NCBI GenBank assembly: GCA_031431475.1
Contig: JANPDL010000014.1
Location: forward strand, 1 to 64,000
DNA from: JADCCX01 sp031431475
GTDB lineage: Bacteria; Pseudomonadota; Alphaproteobacteria; Rhizobiales; Beijerinckiaceae
DNA length: 64,000 nt
Reading direction: 5' to 3'
Positions 25,296-34,152 of this stretch are shown here, in pieces (positions within the stretch are counted from its first letter, which is position 1; the number at the start of each line of letters is the position of its first letter). Both the position numbers and the translations under genes were made by a program. Under the pieces are notes generated by a model. It was given only the letters and a program-made list of their open reading frames with translations, ran no database searches and was not told where the DNA came from.

Positions 25296-26498
25296 TTACG
25301 CCTGCCCGCCAAATCCGCGTGGTGCCGGGCTGAGAACCTGGGCTGCACGGTTCGTGACCTGCAAAACCGCAAGCGAGCGCTCGTTGGTGCCGTCGATTCG
25401 GAAGCGAAAGACGCCGTCCTGACCTGCGAATCCGGATGGATTAGCGAGAGTCTGGGCCGAAAAACGTGTGGCACCTTGCGTGCGCACCAGTGCCGCCGCC
25501 AGCGCCACCGCATCATAGCCCGCGGTCGCCAGCCGGGTCGGGCTGGAATTGAACCGCTTGCGATAGCGTTCCGCGAAGGAATTGAAGCCAACAGCATCGG
25601 GCGCGGCAAACCAGCCGCCCTGAACGGCGGGCTTCTGCAGTACACTCGCGTCGTTCCAAACGCCGGTGCCCAGCAATTGTACGTTGCGGATGCCCGCTGC
25701 GGCAATTGCATCTGCCGTGCGGGCCATCTCAGCCGTGAGATCCGTGACCAGCAGCGCATCGACACCGGTAAGCTGTGCGGCAAGCGCTTTGGCAGCTTCG
25801 CCTGCCTTGCCCGGTGCATAGCGCTGCACTGGCCCCTGAGTAAGGCCCAGTGCAGCCACCTGCTGCTGGAACTCTGCCGCGATGACATTGCCGAAGGCTC
25901 CCTCCGGCAGCAGCGCTGCACAGGATTTCTTGTTGCGGCTCGCGGCAAAGCTCAGAATACGCGCAACATCTGTCTGAGGCGTGAAACTCAACAAATATAT
26001 CCCGGGTTGCGCAACGCTGGTATCGCTGGAAAACGCAATCATCGGACGTCCCGCAGCCTTCACCAGCGGCGAAGATTGCTGCACAGATTGCGCGGTGAGG
26101 GGGCCGAGGATCAATTCTGCGCCTTCCGCAAGGGCCTGCTGCACAGCTTCCCGAGCGGCATTGGCATCGCCTCTGTCATCTTTGATCAGCACGGTAATCT
26201 CGGGGTTATCGAACTCGCCCATGGCCAGTTCTGCGGCATTGCGAATAGCACCCGCTGCGGCACCAATACCCCCAGCCGCCGAGAGTGGCAGCACAAGCGC
26301 GATACGAACGGGGCCGCTGCCAATAACATTGCCAGAAGCAGGTGCACCAGCTTGCGGCGCAGGCTGCTGGCCGCCGGGCAATGGATCAAGGCCCGAACCA
26401 CCGACACAGGCCGCTGCGAGCATTGCCACGCTGGCGCTGCCGGAGAAGGCCAGCAGCTTGCGGCGGTTGAGGGGAAGGGAGGGTGAGGAGAGCGTCAT
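25296..26498 (-). CDS. Penicillin-binding protein activator / periplasmic-binding lipoprotein (LpoA-like)
   Basis: 400 residues. The leader NRRKLLAFSGSASVAMLAAAC has a basic Tat-like start and a lipobox ending at Cys32, so it is a lipoprotein. The mature part is a type I periplasmic-binding fold (VRIALVLPLSAAGG, LIKDDRGDANAAREAVQQAL, LILGPLTAQSV), the arrangement seen in the YraM/LpoA family that stimulates class A PBPs. It is divergent from rsmI, the same neighbour as in gammaproteobacterial lpoA-rsmI-yraN, which supports the call. AGGTGA precedes ATG 26498; the longer frame to 26552 lacks support. Confidence 0.85.
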   Translation of the reverse strand: MTLSSPSLPLNRRKLLAFSGSASVAMLAAACVGGSGLDPLPGGQQPAPQAGAPASGNVIGSGPVRIALVLPLSAAGGIGAAAGAIRNAAELAMGEFDNPEITVLIKDDRGDANAAREAVQQALAEGAELILGPLTAQSVQQSSPLVKAAGRPMIAFSSDTSVAQPGIYLLSFTPQTDVARILSFAASRNKKSCAALLPEGAFGNVIAAEFQQQVAALGLTQGPVQRYAPGKAGEAAKALAAQLTGVDALLVTDLTAEMARTADAIAAAGIRNVQLLGTGVWNDASVLQKPAVQGGWFAAPDAVGFNSFAERYRKRFNSSPTRLATAGYDAVALAAALVRTQGATRFSAQTLANPSGFAGQDGVFRFRIDGTNERSLAVLQVTNRAAQVLSPAPRGFGGQA

Positions 26499-26651
26499 GA
26501 GTTGCTTCACCTGAAGAGCGGGCTGAGTCACGTCATACCCTTGGCATGCCAATTGTTAACAGAGATTAATTGATCCGGGTTAAAACAAGAAACCAAAGAT
26601 TTTTAGGGTTAATGGTGGCAACTCGCATACCGGGCGGTCTATGAACCGGAT

Positions 26652-27575
26652 ATGAGCGATGCTTCCGATGCGAGTCCGGCTAAAAAGAACTGGACCTTCA
26701 ATGGCATGGTGGTGCCCGCCCGCGTCCTGACCCCAGGTCTGCACGTGGTCGCCACACCCATCGGCAATCTTGGGGATATCACGCTGCGGGCACTTTCGAC
26801 GCTGGCTGCTGCCGATACCGTTCTGGCTGAGGACACGCGGGTAGCGCGCCATCTCACCGAGCACTACGGCATACGCACACGCATTCGGCGCTTTGATGCC
26901 CATGCCAGCGAACACCAGATCGAGGCCGTGCTGAAGGAATTGCGGCACGGCGCAGCATACGCGCTGATCAGCGATGCCGGCACTCCCTTGCTGTCCGATC
27001 CTGGTGCCAGCCTGGTGATGCGTGCGGCAGGCGAGGGTATCGCAGTGCATCCGCTGCCCGGCGCTTCCGCCCTGCTGTCGGCGCTGGTGGTGGCGGGATT
27101 GCAGGTGGACCGGTTTTTCTTCGAGGGGTTCCTGCCACCGAAATCAGGTGACCGGAAGCGGCGGTTGCGGGAGCTTTCGACGGTTCCCGGCGCGCTGGTG
27201 TTCTACGAAGCCCCTCACCGCGTGCCTGAAACACTGGCTGACCTTGAGGCCATCCTCGGCGACAGGTCTGCCGCAGCAGGGCGGGAACTGACCAAGCTCT
27301 ATGAATCCGTGGTGCGCGGACCGATCAGCATCATCGCCGCGCATTTCAAGCAACAGGCACCACGCGGTGAATTCGTGCTGGTCGTTGCCCCGCCGGGGAA
27401 AGCGGAGACCGCCAGCGAGGGTGATGTCGACACGCGCCTGCGGGCCTTGATGGCAGACATGTCGGTCAAGGACGCCGCCGCTGTCGCCGCAGCCGAACTC
27501 GGCCTGCCTCGCCGCGAGGTCTATGCGCGGGCTTTGCTTTTGCAAGGAAAAGGTGATGGCCAGACGAAAGGGTGA
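26652..27575 (+). CDS. rsmI: 16S rRNA (cytidine(1402)-2'-O)-methyltransferase
   Basis: 307 residues, a tetrapyrrole-methylase-fold enzyme methylating the 2'-OH of C1402 in the ribosomal decoding centre. VATPIGNLGDITLRAL, EDTRVARHL, ISDAGTPLLSDPG, LPGASALLSAL and FFFEGFLPPKSGDRKRRL are all family signatures. The start has no strong ribosome site but ATG 26652 fits. The last 20 bases overlap the start of yraN, a conserved pairing. Confidence 0.96.
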   Translation: MSDASDASPAKKNWTFNGMVVPARVLTPGLHVVATPIGNLGDITLRALSTLAAADTVLAEDTRVARHLTEHYGIRTRIRRFDAHASEHQIEAVLKELRHGAAYALISDAGTPLLSDPGASLVMRAAGEGIAVHPLPGASALLSALVVAGLQVDRFFFEGFLPPKSGDRKRRLRELSTVPGALVFYEAPHRVPETLADLEAILGDRSAAAGRELTKLYESVVRGPISIIAAHFKQQAPRGEFVLVVAPPGKAETASEGDVDTRLRALMADMSVKDAAAVAAAELGLPRREVYARALLLQGKGDGQTKG

Positions 27576-27936
27576 AGACCGCCGCCGCAGCCTCGCCAAT
27601 CTGGCGGGAGCCGATGCCGAACGTCTGGCGCTGGTCCTGCTCGTTCTCAAGGGTTACTGGCCGATGGCGCGGCGCTATCTCGCTCCCATGGGCGAGATTG
27701 ACATCATCGTTCGGCGTGGCAGGACCATCGTTGCGGTCGAGGTGAAGGCGCGGGCTTCGCTTGAAAGCGCTGCCGCTGCGATCACGCCCGCCAAGCTGCG
27801 TAACATTGGTCTGGCGATGAGTGCTTTTCGTGCCGAACGACAGCTGGACGACAGCTACACATTCCGTTGCGACGCCGTGCTCGTCGCGCCGAGGCGATGG
27901 CCGCGTCATGTGTTGGATGTAGGTGTCTTGCAGTAA
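27556..27936 (+). CDS. yraN: UPF0102 (YraN) family endonuclease-like protein
   Basis: 126 residues. The PD-(D/E)xK nuclease core is visible: GEIDIIVRRGRTIVAVEVKAR, with Glu, Asp and the ExK pair, preceded by the helix AERLALVLLVLKGY. The function is not established; a Holliday-junction resolvase-like role has been suggested from the fold. AAGGAAAAGGTG precedes ATG 27556, which lies inside the end of rsmI (20-base overlap), so the pair is co-translated. Confidence 0.92.
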   Translation: MARRKGEDRRRSLANLAGADAERLALVLLVLKGYWPMARRYLAPMGEIDIIVRRGRTIVAVEVKARASLESAAAAITPAKLRNIGLAMSAFRAERQLDDSYTFRCDAVLVAPRRWPRHVLDVGVLQ

Positions 27937-28028
27937 ATTTATATCGCCAGCATGCATCCCTATGCGTTTCTCGGGTGTTATGACTTGAGTGCGGCACTGC
28001 CGCTGACCAATCCACGGCGGAGACATGT

Positions 28029-28913
28029 GTGGCCTCACTTGACCTGACTACCCGTCGCACCGTGATTGCCGGTGGCATAGCCTCACTGGCTGCCGCCTGC
28101 TCGCCGGTCGGCGCGCTGAATGTCGTGGCCGGGCGCGATGGTGGCAGTGAAAGCGTCGCGGATGGCATCGCCTTCGGCACGCATCCCCGCCAGACGCTTG
28201 ATATCTACGCGCCCATTGCCGGTCTGCGCCCCGCGCCGGTGGTGATGTTCATCTACGGCGGCTCCTGGAACAATGGCTCCCGGCGGGAATATGCTTTTGT
28301 GGGGCGCGCACTGGCATCGCGGGGGTATGTCACGGTTGTTGTTGATTATCGTCTGGTGCCGGAGGTCTTGTTTCCGGTCTTCGTCGAGGATAACGCACTG
28401 GCCCTGCGCTGGATCCGCGACAACATAGGTCCCTATGGCGGTGATGCCCGACGCATCGCCATAGTTGGTCATTCTGCGGGCGCCTACAACGCCGTCATGC
28501 TTGGGCTCGATCGTCGCTTCCTGCGCAATGCAGGGGTTAATTTCGCTAACATCAGAGCTGTGGCGGGACTGTCCGGTCCCTATGATTTTCTGCCCTTCAC
28601 CTCAGCTGCAGCGGAAGCAGCCTTCAGCCGCTGGCCAAAACTTACCGAAACACAGCCTATCAACCAGGTCAGAGCCGATGCTCCGCCGATGTTTCTGGCT
28701 TCGGGTGATGCCGATACGCTGGTATCGGTGCGCAACACGCGGACAATGGCAGCGCGGTTGCGTTCTGTTGGGGCCTCAGTTGAGGAAAAGATCTATCCCG
28801 GCGTTGATCACGCAGGCACACTGACACCGTTTTCGCGGCTGTTCCGGGAGCGCACGCCTGTCCTTGATGATCTCGCGCGGTTTCTTGACCGCCATCTCGG
28901 CACGAGACGGTGA
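28029..28913 (+). CDS. Alpha/beta hydrolase (carboxylesterase-like), exported
   Basis: 294 residues with a Tat/lipoprotein-like leader (TTRRTVIAGGIASLAAACS). The hydrolase core has the oxyanion-type FIYGGSWNNGSR, nucleophile elbow GHSAGAYN, acid in SGDADT and the final DHAGT histidine, so the triad is complete. BD-FAE-like short-chain esterases share this layout. GGAG six bases before GTG 28029 decides the start; an ATG four bases upstream leads to a stop at once. The gene overlaps the next one by GTGA, so the membrane protein there is co-expressed. Confidence 0.82.
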   Translation: MASLDLTTRRTVIAGGIASLAAACSPVGALNVVAGRDGGSESVADGIAFGTHPRQTLDIYAPIAGLRPAPVVMFIYGGSWNNGSRREYAFVGRALASRGYVTVVVDYRLVPEVLFPVFVEDNALALRWIRDNIGPYGGDARRIAIVGHSAGAYNAVMLGLDRRFLRNAGVNFANIRAVAGLSGPYDFLPFTSAAAEAAFSRWPKLTETQPINQVRADAPPMFLASGDADTLVSVRNTRTMAARLRSVGASVEEKIYPGVDHAGTLTPFSRLFRERTPVLDDLARFLDRHLGTRR

Positions 28914-29335
28914 CGACAGAGACTTCCATCCGGACATTTGCTCGGGCAGTGCTGGCGATATTCTATGCGGGCGCAGGCATCGCACATCTTCTCTGGCCCG
29001 CGCCATTCCTGCTGATCATGCCTGAGATCGTGCCATATCCTTACGCTGTTGTGGTTGTGACCGGCGTCCTCGAACTCGCCGGTGCCATCGGACTTTTGCT
29101 GCGGCGCTGGCAGCGATTGGCCGGGTTGATGCTGGCGATTTATGCTGTCTGCGTCTTGCCGGCCAATATCCGGCATGCCTTCTCCGGTCTCGAGATCGCG
29201 GGCTGGTCGCTGGGCTGGTGGTATCACGGACCGCGTCTTGCCCTGCAGCCTGCTCTTGTTTGGTGGGCGCTGTGGGTTGGCGGATGGTTTGGTTCTGCTG
29301 CAAAGAAAGCCGATATCAACGCTGTCCCCCATTGA
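28910..29335 (+). CDS. DoxX-like family membrane protein
   Basis: 141 residues with four hydrophobic helices (LAIFYAGAGIAHLLWP, VVVVTGVLELAGAIGLLL, GLMLAIYAVCVLPANI, ALVWWALWVGGWFG). GVLELAGAIGLLLRRWQRLAGL with NIRHAF matches the DoxX/MauE four-helix fold. Family members handle electron or redox stress at the membrane in some systems, but the role here is unknown. It starts with GTG overlapping the esterase stop (GTGA). Confidence 0.75.
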   Translation: MTTETSIRTFARAVLAIFYAGAGIAHLLWPAPFLLIMPEIVPYPYAVVVVTGVLELAGAIGLLLRRWQRLAGLMLAIYAVCVLPANIRHAFSGLEIAGWSLGWWYHGPRLALQPALVWWALWVGGWFGSAAKKADINAVPH

Positions 29336-29383
29336 CGCCGATACCCTCCAAACCCCAGATCAGGCTCCCGCGCAGGAGCTACC

Positions 29384-30325
29384 ATGCCTCTCACAGTCGC
29401 CGTCCAGATGGATCCGATCTCCCAGATCAAGATCAAGGGCGATTCCACGTTCGCCCTTCTGCTTGAGGCTTCGGCACGCGGTCATGATCTGCTGTTCTAC
29501 ACACCCGAAAGCCTCGCAATGCGCAACGGCATGGTTTCGGCGCGCATGCAGCCCTTGCAGGTCCGCGATGTCGACGGCGATCATTTTACCTTGGGCAAGG
29601 CCGCGATGCGCGCGCTTGAAACGGTGGATGTGGTGCTGATGCGGCAGGATCCACCCTTCGACATGTCTTACATCACCGCCACGCACATGCTGGAACGGGT
29701 GCATCCCAAGACGCTTGTCGTCAATGATCCGGCCCATGTCCGCAACGCGCCTGAAAAGATCATGGTGACGCTATTCCCGGATCTGATGCCGCCGACGTTG
29801 ATTACCCGCGACCGGCTCATGATCGAGGATTTCCGCAAGGAGCACGGCGCTATCGTGATGAAGCCGCTTTACGGCAATGGTGGTGCCGGCGTCTTCAAAA
29901 TTGGTCCGGACGATCCCAATTTCGGGCCGCTTTATGATATGTTCGCGGCCGTTTCGCGCGAGCCCTGGGTTATCCAGCGTTTTTTGCCGCAAGTCGTGGA
30001 TGGCGACAAGCGCATTATTCTGGTTGACGGCATCGCCCTGGGCGCGGTTAACCGCGTGCCACAACCTGGAGATATCCGGGCAAATATGGTGCGGGGAGGG
30101 GCGGCGGAAACCACACAACTGTCACCACGCGAACAGGAGATATGCGCCCGTATTGGCCCGTTGCTGAAGGAGCGTGGGCTGCTGTTCACAGGGATTGACG
30201 TGATCGCCGGCAACCTCACCGAGATCAACGTGACCTCGCCGACGGGCATCCGTGCGATCAAGCGGCTCGGTGGTCCGGATCTGGCGGTTCCGATCTGGGA
30301 AGCCATAGAAGCAAAATGTAGCTGA
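29384..30325 (+). CDS. gshB: Glutathione synthase
   Basis: 313 residues, an ATP-grasp ligase joining gamma-glutamylcysteine and glycine. AVQMDPISQIKIKGDSTFAL is the typical N-terminus, VMKPLYGNGGAGVFKI the glycine-rich ATP-binding loop, QRFLPQVVDGDKRIILVDG the central strand and EINVTSPTGIRAI the metal-ligand end. GGAG precedes ATG 29384. It ends three bases from the stop of the convergent LysR gene. Confidence 0.97.
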   Translation: MPLTVAVQMDPISQIKIKGDSTFALLLEASARGHDLLFYTPESLAMRNGMVSARMQPLQVRDVDGDHFTLGKAAMRALETVDVVLMRQDPPFDMSYITATHMLERVHPKTLVVNDPAHVRNAPEKIMVTLFPDLMPPTLITRDRLMIEDFRKEHGAIVMKPLYGNGGAGVFKIGPDDPNFGPLYDMFAAVSREPWVIQRFLPQVVDGDKRIILVDGIALGAVNRVPQPGDIRANMVRGGAAETTQLSPREQEICARIGPLLKERGLLFTGIDVIAGNLTEINVTSPTGIRAIKRLGGPDLAVPIWEAIEAKCS

Positions 30326-30327
30326 AA

Positions 30328-31317
30328 TCAGCGTATCAGGCTGAGGTCTGTAATTTGCGGTTTAACGCCGTTGGCTTCCACGATAGCATCGAAATTCTGT
30401 GGTGACACGAATTCTCGCCGAAACCAGGGATATAAGCGAGGATCGAAGATGCTGTGCAGCCAGTCGATTACCTTGGCAATGCGCGGTGTGCTGCGGCCAT
30501 CCTCGTGGAAACACAGCCAGACATCGAGCTCGTAGCGCAGCGGTACGGATAGAGGCATGAGTCTCGTACCGATCCCGAACGTATAACTTGGAATGAATCC
30601 GATGCCGTGCCCGCTTTCGATCGTGAGGTAGTGGGCAGTGCTGTTGCGCATCACGATGGACTGCGCCTGCGTCAATCGTCCGCCAACAACACGCTCGATG
30701 AGATGACGGTCGCTGGATTGCGGACTGGTGTGGAAGACGAAGGTATGGTCCTTGAGGTCGGTAATCTGTTGGGGTGCGCCAAATTTCTTGATGTAGGCTT
30801 GAGAGGCTGCAAGCATGAGATGCAAGCGGCCGAGTTTCACCCTCTTGATATTCGACTGTGACGGCTCGACGACCTGCAATGCCAGATCGATCTCGAACCG
30901 GCGCATATCCGCAAGCGCCATGCTGGGATGAATGCGGATGGCTATCTTGGGATGTTGCCTGTTGAAAGCCTGCAACTGCGGCGATATCCAGAAAGTACCC
31001 ATGCCTTCGGTCGCTGCCAGCAGCACCTCGCCTTCCGTCTCGTTGTTCAGGGATCGCCCCAGGCGCATGATATTGGTAACGATGGCATCAATCTTGTGCG
31101 CCTCCTCCAGGATGTAGTGCCCCTCTGCGGTAGCCACGACTCCATCCGGAGTTCTGTGGAAAACAATGAAGCCGAGCTTGCGCTCAAGCTCATCAATCTG
31201 GCTTTTAAGCGACCGGAATCCTATCCCCGTGCGCCGCGTGGCCGCCCGGAAACTGCCCTCTTTTGCAATGACCGAGGCCAGTACAACTCCATTCACGATT
31301 TCCGGCAGATTCTTCAT
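30328..31317 (-). CDS. LysR-family transcriptional regulator
   Basis: 329 residues. The winged helix occupies residues about 8-65 (VLASVIAKEGSFRAATRRTG, SLKSQIDELERKLGFIVF) and the effector-binding domain follows (GEVLLAATEGMGTFWISPQL). The recognition helix is less canonical than in CbbR/BenM-type proteins. It is divergent from the acetyltransferase gene across a 135-base AT-rich gap that holds a GTGA-N10-TCAC dyad, so the pair may share a control region. The effector is unknown. Confidence 0.88.
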   Translation of the reverse strand: MKNLPEIVNGVVLASVIAKEGSFRAATRRTGIGFRSLKSQIDELERKLGFIVFHRTPDGVVATAEGHYILEEAHKIDAIVTNIMRLGRSLNNETEGEVLLAATEGMGTFWISPQLQAFNRQHPKIAIRIHPSMALADMRRFEIDLALQVVEPSQSNIKRVKLGRLHLMLAASQAYIKKFGAPQQITDLKDHTFVFHTSPQSSDRHLIERVVGGRLTQAQSIVMRNSTAHYLTIESGHGIGFIPSYTFGIGTRLMPLSVPLRYELDVWLCFHEDGRSTPRIAKVIDWLHSIFDPRLYPWFRREFVSPQNFDAIVEANGVKPQITDLSLIR

Positions 31318-31452
31318 TCTGGCGACCTGCTTTGCAACCTAAGGTTTATTGCGTTATCTTAGTGATAGCACTGTGTCACCATTTAAATAGCGCCATTGAT
31401 CCTGAAATTTGTTACAGAATCGTTAATCTGCGAAGTGTATCAGGGGTAACAA

Positions 31453-32316
31453 ATGCGTAATTATCTTAGCTCCAAAGGTGGGAATAAAAAATTAGATGTT
31501 TCCATAGAAGAAAACGATAAAAACGAATTTATAGATGTTCGATCAGACAATCGAACCGCCTGTCCTGAATATGATACATTTGATAAAACCAATCCGGACA
31601 AATCTGGTTACACGATCAAAGTCGTTCGTGACTTTGAGGATATGGCAAAAGTATTTGCCATAAGGGGGTCGGCCTGTTTCTCCGACCCCGAGCATCTTTA
31701 CGCCAAGCACTTCGACGGCAATGACTTTTCCTCGACGCATCTGCTGGGTTTCATCGATGGCGAGCCGGTAGGCACGATCCGCATCCGTTACTTCTCTGAT
31801 TTCACACGTATCGAGCGGCTGACGGTGCGGCCAACCCATCGCAGGTCACGCATTTCGTTCCGCCTTGCCAAGGCGGCTTTCGCCTGGTGCCGTGACAAGG
31901 GCTATCGCACGGTGGGCGGCGTCGCCCGCAGCGAACTGATCCCGTTCTGGACGATGCTCGGTTTCCGCCTCACCGAGGGTAAGGAACCGGTCTACATCTA
32001 TGGCCTGCCGCACTTCGATATCACGCTGAAGCTCGATGCCGTTCCACATGCCATGTCCCATATGACGGACACCATGGTTCTGCTGCGTTCTGAGGGCCGC
32101 TGGCACGAAGAAGGGCATCACGAGACGATCAATGCGACCAAACCCGTAGGTATAACGGCACCTCCGCCTATGGTGCGCAGCGCCCGCCGCCCTGCAGATG
32201 TTGCAGCCCGACTTGCGGAAAATGCGGAACGCGTAAGCTTGCTTCAACCGGACACAGGAGCCCAGGAGCGCGGGCGAAGCAGCGACGAAACCGGATCTGC
32301 GGTTCGATTGTCCTGA
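31453..32316 (+). CDS. GNAT-family N-acetyltransferase with atypical N-terminal extension
   Basis: 287 residues. A GNAT core lies at about residues 55-185: RIERLTVRPTHRRSRISFRL is motif A with the acetyl-CoA loop, then FAWCRDKGYRTVGGVA and IPFWTMLGFRLT. The first 50 residues are highly charged and encoded by markedly AT-rich DNA, unlike the rest. The C-terminal 70 residues are a low-complexity tail. AGGGGT precedes ATG 31453. The acceptor substrate is unknown; divergence from a LysR gene hints at inducible expression. Confidence 0.78.
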   Translation: MRNYLSSKGGNKKLDVSIEENDKNEFIDVRSDNRTACPEYDTFDKTNPDKSGYTIKVVRDFEDMAKVFAIRGSACFSDPEHLYAKHFDGNDFSSTHLLGFIDGEPVGTIRIRYFSDFTRIERLTVRPTHRRSRISFRLAKAAFAWCRDKGYRTVGGVARSELIPFWTMLGFRLTEGKEPVYIYGLPHFDITLKLDAVPHAMSHMTDTMVLLRSEGRWHEEGHHETINATKPVGITAPPPMVRSARRPADVAARLAENAERVSLLQPDTGAQERGRSSDETGSAVRLS

Positions 32317-32461
32317 ACCGCGCCCCAAACGCATTGCATCAAGACGTTGATTCACAGGGGGGGCATCCTGCGCCCTCTGGACTCCCGCACTTCGACTGCT
32401 AAGTTGACGTCCAACCGCCGCGCTGAAACTTTCAGCCCTGCCGGAGGAGGAGTCTGACATC

Positions 32462-34075
32462 ATGTACAAGAAGCATCTTGCTGCCACCGCACTCGTGGCC
32501 TTTGCCGCGACTGTTTCGCAGGCGAGCGCGCAGCAGACGCTGCGATATGCCTTTCAGGGCAATCTCAACACGCTGGACCCGCACAGCCTGAACGAAACGA
32601 CCACATTGGGGCTCCAGGGCAACGTCTATGAAGGCCTAACGGCCAAGGACAAAGGTCTGAAGACTATTCCTGGACTCGCCGAGCGCTGGGAAGTGCTGGA
32701 TGGCGGCCTGCGCTGGCGCTTTTACCTGCGCAAGAACGTGAAGTTCCACAACGGCAACGCTTTCAATGCCGATGACGTGGTTTTCACGGCTGCGCGCACC
32801 GCAGCGCGCAATTCGCAGCTCTCCGTCCGCCTGCCCAAGGACATGGAGACGGTGAAGGTCGATGAATACACCGTCGATTTCAAACTCAAGACGCCCAATC
32901 CGATCCTGCATTTTGCCTGGGACACCTGGTATATGATGGACAAGGAATGGACCGAGGCCAACAACGCCACACAGCCTTCCGCGCCGCAGGATACGACACC
33001 GGGCTTCGCCGTGCTCAACGCCAATGGCACCGGCCCGTTCAAGATCACCGAACATCAGCTTGGCGTGCGCACCACGTTCGAGAAGAACACCGGATGGTGG
33101 GGCAAGCCCGAGCACAACCTCGACAAGATCATCTTCACGCCGATCACTTCGGCACCGACGCGTGTGGCGGCACTTCTCTCGGGTGAGGTCGATGTGATCG
33201 ATCCAGTGCCATTGCAGGACGTGGCCCGCATCAACGCCAGCGCCAATGCTAGGGTGCTGGAAGGTCCGGAGGTGCGCACGATCTACATCAGCTTCGATCA
33301 GATGCGACCAGAGCTGACGGCGTCGTCCGTGAAGGGCAAAAATCCTTTCAAGGATGTGCGCGTCCGCAAGGCTTTTTATCAGGCCGTGGATATCGAGGGC
33401 ATCAAGCGCCAGGTCATGCGCAATGCTTCGACGACGGCTGCATCACTCGTTTCGCCGCTGATCTTTCCGCAGATCAGCCAGATTCAGCGCTTCCCCTTCG
33501 ACATTGCTGCCGCCAATAAGCTCATGGACGAGGCCGGGTATCCACGTGTCGGCGGAGACACCGGTACACGCTTCGAGGTTGATCTTGATTGCCCGAACGA
33601 CCGCTATGTCAACGACGGTCCGATCTGCCAGGCCGTGACAGCGATGCTGTCTCGCATTGGCATCAAGATTAATCTGCTGGCTGTGCCGCGTGCGCAGTAC
33701 TTCGCCAAGGCCAACTCTCCGGTTTACAACACACCGTTCTATCTGCTGGGCTGGACGCCCGGCACCATGGACGCCCACAACGTGCTGAATGACTTGATGA
33801 TGTGCCGCACGGCGGATGGCTCGGGTGGCAAGGGCCAGTTCAATAACGGCGGCTATTGCAATCCGAAAGTTGACGAACTGGCAAACAAAGTTTTGGTCGA
33901 AGTGGATACCGCCAAGCGCGACGGCATGATCTTGGAAGCCTTCAAGATCCTGCACGAGGATGTGGGCTATATTCCTCTGCATCAGCAGGCGCTGGCCTGG
34001 GGCGTTTCCAAGAACGTCGAGATCGTGCAGCGCGCTGATAACCAGCCGCTGTTTTACTGGGTGCAGAAGAAGTAA
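32462..34075 (+). CDS. ABC transporter substrate-binding protein, peptide/opine type (SBP_bac_5)
   Basis: 537 residues with a Sec signal peptide (MYKKHLAATALVAFAATVSQASA). LRYAFQGNLNTLDPHSLNET, VYEGLTAKDKGLKTIPGLAE and WRFYLRKNVKFHNGNAFNADDVVF are the extended family 5 signatures. It captures a peptide, opine or similar ligand in the periplasm for the two permeases encoded downstream. GGAGGAGG precedes ATG 32462. A strong hairpin with a T-run follows the stop, which would give more binding protein than permease. It is clearly paralogous to the second binding protein at 36202. Confidence 0.92.
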   Translation: MYKKHLAATALVAFAATVSQASAQQTLRYAFQGNLNTLDPHSLNETTTLGLQGNVYEGLTAKDKGLKTIPGLAERWEVLDGGLRWRFYLRKNVKFHNGNAFNADDVVFTAARTAARNSQLSVRLPKDMETVKVDEYTVDFKLKTPNPILHFAWDTWYMMDKEWTEANNATQPSAPQDTTPGFAVLNANGTGPFKITEHQLGVRTTFEKNTGWWGKPEHNLDKIIFTPITSAPTRVAALLSGEVDVIDPVPLQDVARINASANARVLEGPEVRTIYISFDQMRPELTASSVKGKNPFKDVRVRKAFYQAVDIEGIKRQVMRNASTTAASLVSPLIFPQISQIQRFPFDIAAANKLMDEAGYPRVGGDTGTRFEVDLDCPNDRYVNDGPICQAVTAMLSRIGIKINLLAVPRAQYFAKANSPVYNTPFYLLGWTPGTMDAHNVLNDLMMCRTADGSGGKGQFNNGGYCNPKVDELANKVLVEVDTAKRDGMILEAFKILHEDVGYIPLHQQALAWGVSKNVEIVQRADNQPLFYWVQKK

Positions 34076-34103
34076 GGCCCGGCAAGACATTTGCGTGAGT
34101 TGA

Positions 34104-34136
34104 CCAGACCGGCGTTCAGCCGGTCTGGCATTTTTT
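34104..34136 (+). terminator. Intrinsic terminator/attenuator between binding protein and permease
   Basis: Ten perfect base pairs (ccagaccggc 34104-34113 with gccggtctgg 34119-34128), a five-base loop and a run of six T. It lies 17 bases before the permease start codon. Partial termination here is the usual way to set a high ratio of binding protein to membrane subunits. Confidence 0.85.
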
Positions 34137-34152
34137 GAACAAGAAGAAGCTG

